44,994 bases of DNA from Methanosarcinaceae archaeon (GTDB lineage Archaea; Halobacteriota; Methanosarcinia; Methanosarcinales; Methanosarcinaceae). Numbering within the stretch: the stretch's first letter is position 1; each line of letters opens with the position of its first letter. The stretch lies in the NCBI GenBank assembly GCA_023544565.1, contig JAMJFS010000014.1, positions 1 to 44,994 of the forward strand. The letters run 5' to 3'. Shown piece by piece: positions 43,063 through 44,994 of this stretch. The translations under genes were made by a program, and so were the position numbers. The notes below the pieces were generated by a model. The model was not told where the DNA came from, made no database searches, and saw only the letters and a program-made list of their open reading frames with translations.

Positions 43063-44530
43063 CCAGTTTCCCTCCTTTTTTTATCGTCATATATTGGTTA
43101 TGATCTAATTCTATAATAGATTGCGGAAAAGAAATGTCATGCTGACGGAGATAACTTAAATCTAATGGATTCGGAAGAAAGAGATGATGCCTGAACATAG
43201 TCACCAAAACTGGCTTTTGTGCCTTTTCTTTGATTTCATCGTAAAGATATACACTTCGTTTTCCAACAATCCTGACAACCTCATCTGCCTCTTTGGTATG
43301 TACAGGTTCCTGATCAACAACTCCAATAGATGTCACAGCTTTTTGATCATGGGATCGATAAAATACAAGAATATCCCCAGCCCGTATTTTTTTAATCGCA
43401 GAACCCGAAAGATAAGCCTTTCTAATCGCATTACCTGGGATATTGATTTCCGAATATTCAGTTATCTTCATCTGCCTTTGCCTAAAATCTGGGAAAAGCC
43501 TATCGTGGAATTCAGGCATAATAGGAACCAAGAATTTCTTAATATCTGGAGAATCCCTAAAGGATGGATAATATTTTTTAGATATTTCAAGTGGGGATAA
43601 CTTGTTTCCTGCATGTATGAGTTTTTTAATGAAAACTTCCTCATTATTCTTTCTCAAAAATCCTGCCGTTTCAAACCCATAGTTCTCAATGAGATTTATC
43701 AGCGCATCATCATCTTTTCGGAAATGGGTTAAATATGTCTCAAAAATCTGGTTGCGAATGCAGTATTGGAATGCCATTTTCAGAAACAGTTCACCTAATT
43801 TGAATCCAGATATATCAACCTTCAATGTAGCGATCTTTAGTCTCCTTACAGCCAGGATTGGAGGAGATATTTCAATTGGCTCATTCTCTTCTTTTAACAT
43901 TAATAATGCCTTAATCGCATTATCTTCGTGATAAACCCAGCATTTTCGACCTTCTATTGATTTTGCCTTGAACCATTTCCTAAAATCAGAATCACCATAA
44001 TCTTCTTTTAATGAATCGAAAAAAGGTTCATCAACATCAAGATTGCGAAGATAATCTTCTCTCAAAAGAGCATGTGTTGGCACATCTCTTGCATAGAGAT
44101 CTTCAAAATAACTAAGGGCTGAATCTATGGATAATACACGGTCTTCAAGATTTACTCGGTTTGCCTTCTTTTGAAGATCGATGTCTTCTGTGATTAAAAA
44201 ATCAGCAGCGTTTTTTTGAATTGCAAAAAGGATTTCATTATCATTGATTTCATTGCTAGTGGACAAAGTCCCCATCAGTGACAAAAAATCATCAGTGGGT
44301 TTAGGTGGCAACTCTATTAGTGGATAACCTTTTAATTTAGATAATATGACCGTTCTACGTTGAGCATTTTGATCATTTTTGATATCCTTCAATGACGCCG
44401 GATGAATGAAAATATGATGTCCATATCTACGGAATACATTAAGTAAACCTTGGAGATTTGAACTCAGTTCTTTTGGGTCTTCAATGTGAATAAGAATATT
44501 TGTATCCAATACAATTTTCATATTTTGCAT
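43040..44530 (-). CDS. PIN-GNAT-PUA/EVE-like three-domain fusion protein
   Basis: The product is 496 residues. Residues 4-135 are a PIN nuclease domain: 'IVLDTNILIHIED' (D9), 'EINDNEILFAI' (D97 and E99) and 'ADFLITEDIDLQKKA' (T114, D116), so the metal site looks complete. Residues about 180-305 resemble a GNAT acyltransferase: 'LKIATLKVDISGFKLGELFL' (motif A with a diverged P-loop) and 'LINLIENYGFETAGFLRKN'. Residues about 355-485 form a PUA/EVE-like domain: 'IKKIRAGDILVFYRSHDQKA' and 'SIGVVDQEPVHTKEADEVVR'. The combination predicts recognition, cutting or modification of RNA. It overlaps the ASCH gene. Starts at 44530 and 44521 are equally possible. No characterised homologue is known to me. 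Confidence 0.8.
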   Translation of the reverse strand: MQNMKIVLDTNILIHIEDPKELSSNLQGLLNVFRRYGHHIFIHPASLKDIKNDQNAQRRTVILSKLKGYPLIELPPKPTDDFLSLMGTLSTSNEINDNEILFAIQKNAADFLITEDIDLQKKANRVNLEDRVLSIDSALSYFEDLYARDVPTHALLREDYLRNLDVDEPFFDSLKEDYGDSDFRKWFKAKSIEGRKCWVYHEDNAIKALLMLKEENEPIEISPPILAVRRLKIATLKVDISGFKLGELFLKMAFQYCIRNQIFETYLTHFRKDDDALINLIENYGFETAGFLRKNNEEVFIKKLIHAGNKLSPLEISKKYYPSFRDSPDIKKFLVPIMPEFHDRLFPDFRQRQMKITEYSEINIPGNAIRKAYLSGSAIKKIRAGDILVFYRSHDQKAVTSIGVVDQEPVHTKEADEVVRIVGKRSVYLYDEIKEKAQKPVLVTMFRHHLFLPNPLDLSYLRQHDISFPQSIIELDHNQYMTIKKGGKLDEHFTVS

Positions 44531-44994
44531 CCATGTGAAAAAATCTTACGCTCTGATAGCATCATTGTTATTTACTGTATATATTCTTAAGGTAAGAGTC
44601 CGGTGAAAGTAATCTCATGCATACGCCCACATTTAAACCAAAGTTTACAATTTCGTGAACTTGGTCGGTAGCTTGTCTTATCAAATCTTCAGTACGTTGA
44701 ATTTAAAAATGTGGCGCCCTGCCCAGTCCAAAATCCCAAAACAGCGCATAATAAGTTTTAGAAGGGGCGCGAGGGTGGAAAAGATGGGGGTGAAGGGCGC
44801 TGGATTTGAGAGATAGGAGAGGAGGTTTTCGTGAGTTTCAATTCCTCCCTTCACACTTTTTTCAGGGTTTATATGTAACACTAAAAAACCAAACTCTCCT
44901 GATTAATTTAATTTTTGGAATAAATTAAATAAAATACTTAAATCTAAAAGTTAATCACATTAATATGAAACTTATCTTTTTATGTAAACTTGGC
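44531..44994 (+). other. Intergenic region with repeat copy 4 and a possible gene start at the edge
   Basis: No complete gene is visible. Repeat copy 4 occupies 44680-44870. After it the sequence is AT-rich, and an ATG at 44965 opens a frame ('MKLIFLCKLG') that continues past the window end; ten codons are too few to judge. Confidence 0.4.
44680..44870 (+). repeat. Dispersed repeat family R, copy 4 (right of the PIN-GNAT/ASCH unit)
   Basis: The most complete copy: ATCTTCAGTACGTTGAATTT, GGCGCCCTGCCCAGTCC, CCCAAAACAGCGCATAATAA, GTTTTAGAAGGGGCGCGAGG, AGGGCGCTGGATTTGA, and the tail AGGTTTTCG with CCTCCCTTCACACTTTTTTC. Same orientation as copy 3. Confidence 0.88.

Overview
The window is a piece of an archaeal chromosome, most likely from a methanogen or methanotroph-related member of the Methanosarcinales. 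Archaeal information-processing genes (PriS, Gins51, L44e, S27e, aIF2-alpha, Nop10), ether-lipid genes (CarS, a UbiA-type DGGGP synthase) and TATA/BRE promoters establish the domain. A split System I cytochrome c maturation factor (CcmF), the DUF39/NIL-ferredoxin/UPF0280 homocysteine set and an FtsZ-superfamily tubulin point to that order. The genus is not resolved; base composition looks moderate to AT-rich.

Layout. 1-600: an unidentified partial ORF and a RelE-type toxin remnant. 628-6052: a tightly packed forward cluster, priS-gins51-rpl44e-rps27e-aIF2a-nop10-PAC2-endoQ, followed by a tRNA-Ser(CGA) gene that carries about 30 extra bases in its D-arm. 6.3-15.2 kb: an accessory stretch with a methyltransferase, an Mrr-type restriction gene broken by a homopolymer frameshift, a DHA2 drug exporter divergent from a DUF2178/XRE operon, an ORF6N gene with three in-frame stops, a DUF234-type ATPase, a RelE-type toxin-antitoxin pair behind a 31-base perfect palindrome, and an orphan HicB. 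15.7-19.2 kb: reverse-strand biosynthesis (argF, purD, pyrE, carS). 19.5-21.7 kb: split ccmF in C-half then N-half order, ending at a strong hairpin/U-tract terminator. 22.2-27.9 kb: a GXGXG beta-helix protein, HARP (protein-only RNase P), DGGGP synthase, and the aspartate route to NAD (nadA, nadX, nadC). 28-34.4 kb: a secreted DUF11-like surface protein, a tubulin-like GTPase, an APC permease, a PPC-domain protein, a winged-helix regulator and enolase. 34.5-38.5 kb: a thioredoxin system and the homocysteine (aspartate semialdehyde sulfurtransferase) cluster.

38.7-45 kb is a second accessory region: a methyltransferase, a J-domain protein, DinB, a broken ParE-type toxin, a 37-residue zinc ribbon missed by length-based ORF calling, and at the right end a two-gene unit made of a PIN-GNAT-PUA/EVE-like fusion and an overlapping ASCH-domain protein. 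Same-orientation copies of a dispersed repeat lie on both sides of this two-gene unit. It is the best candidate for an undescribed system in the window: a predicted RNA-targeting nuclease, an acyltransferase fold and two PUA-superfamily (RNA/modified-base reading) domains in one apparent operon.

Limits: all assignments were made by reading translated sequence without database searches. Fold names for divergent domains, the tRNA splice points and promoter calls are inferences.
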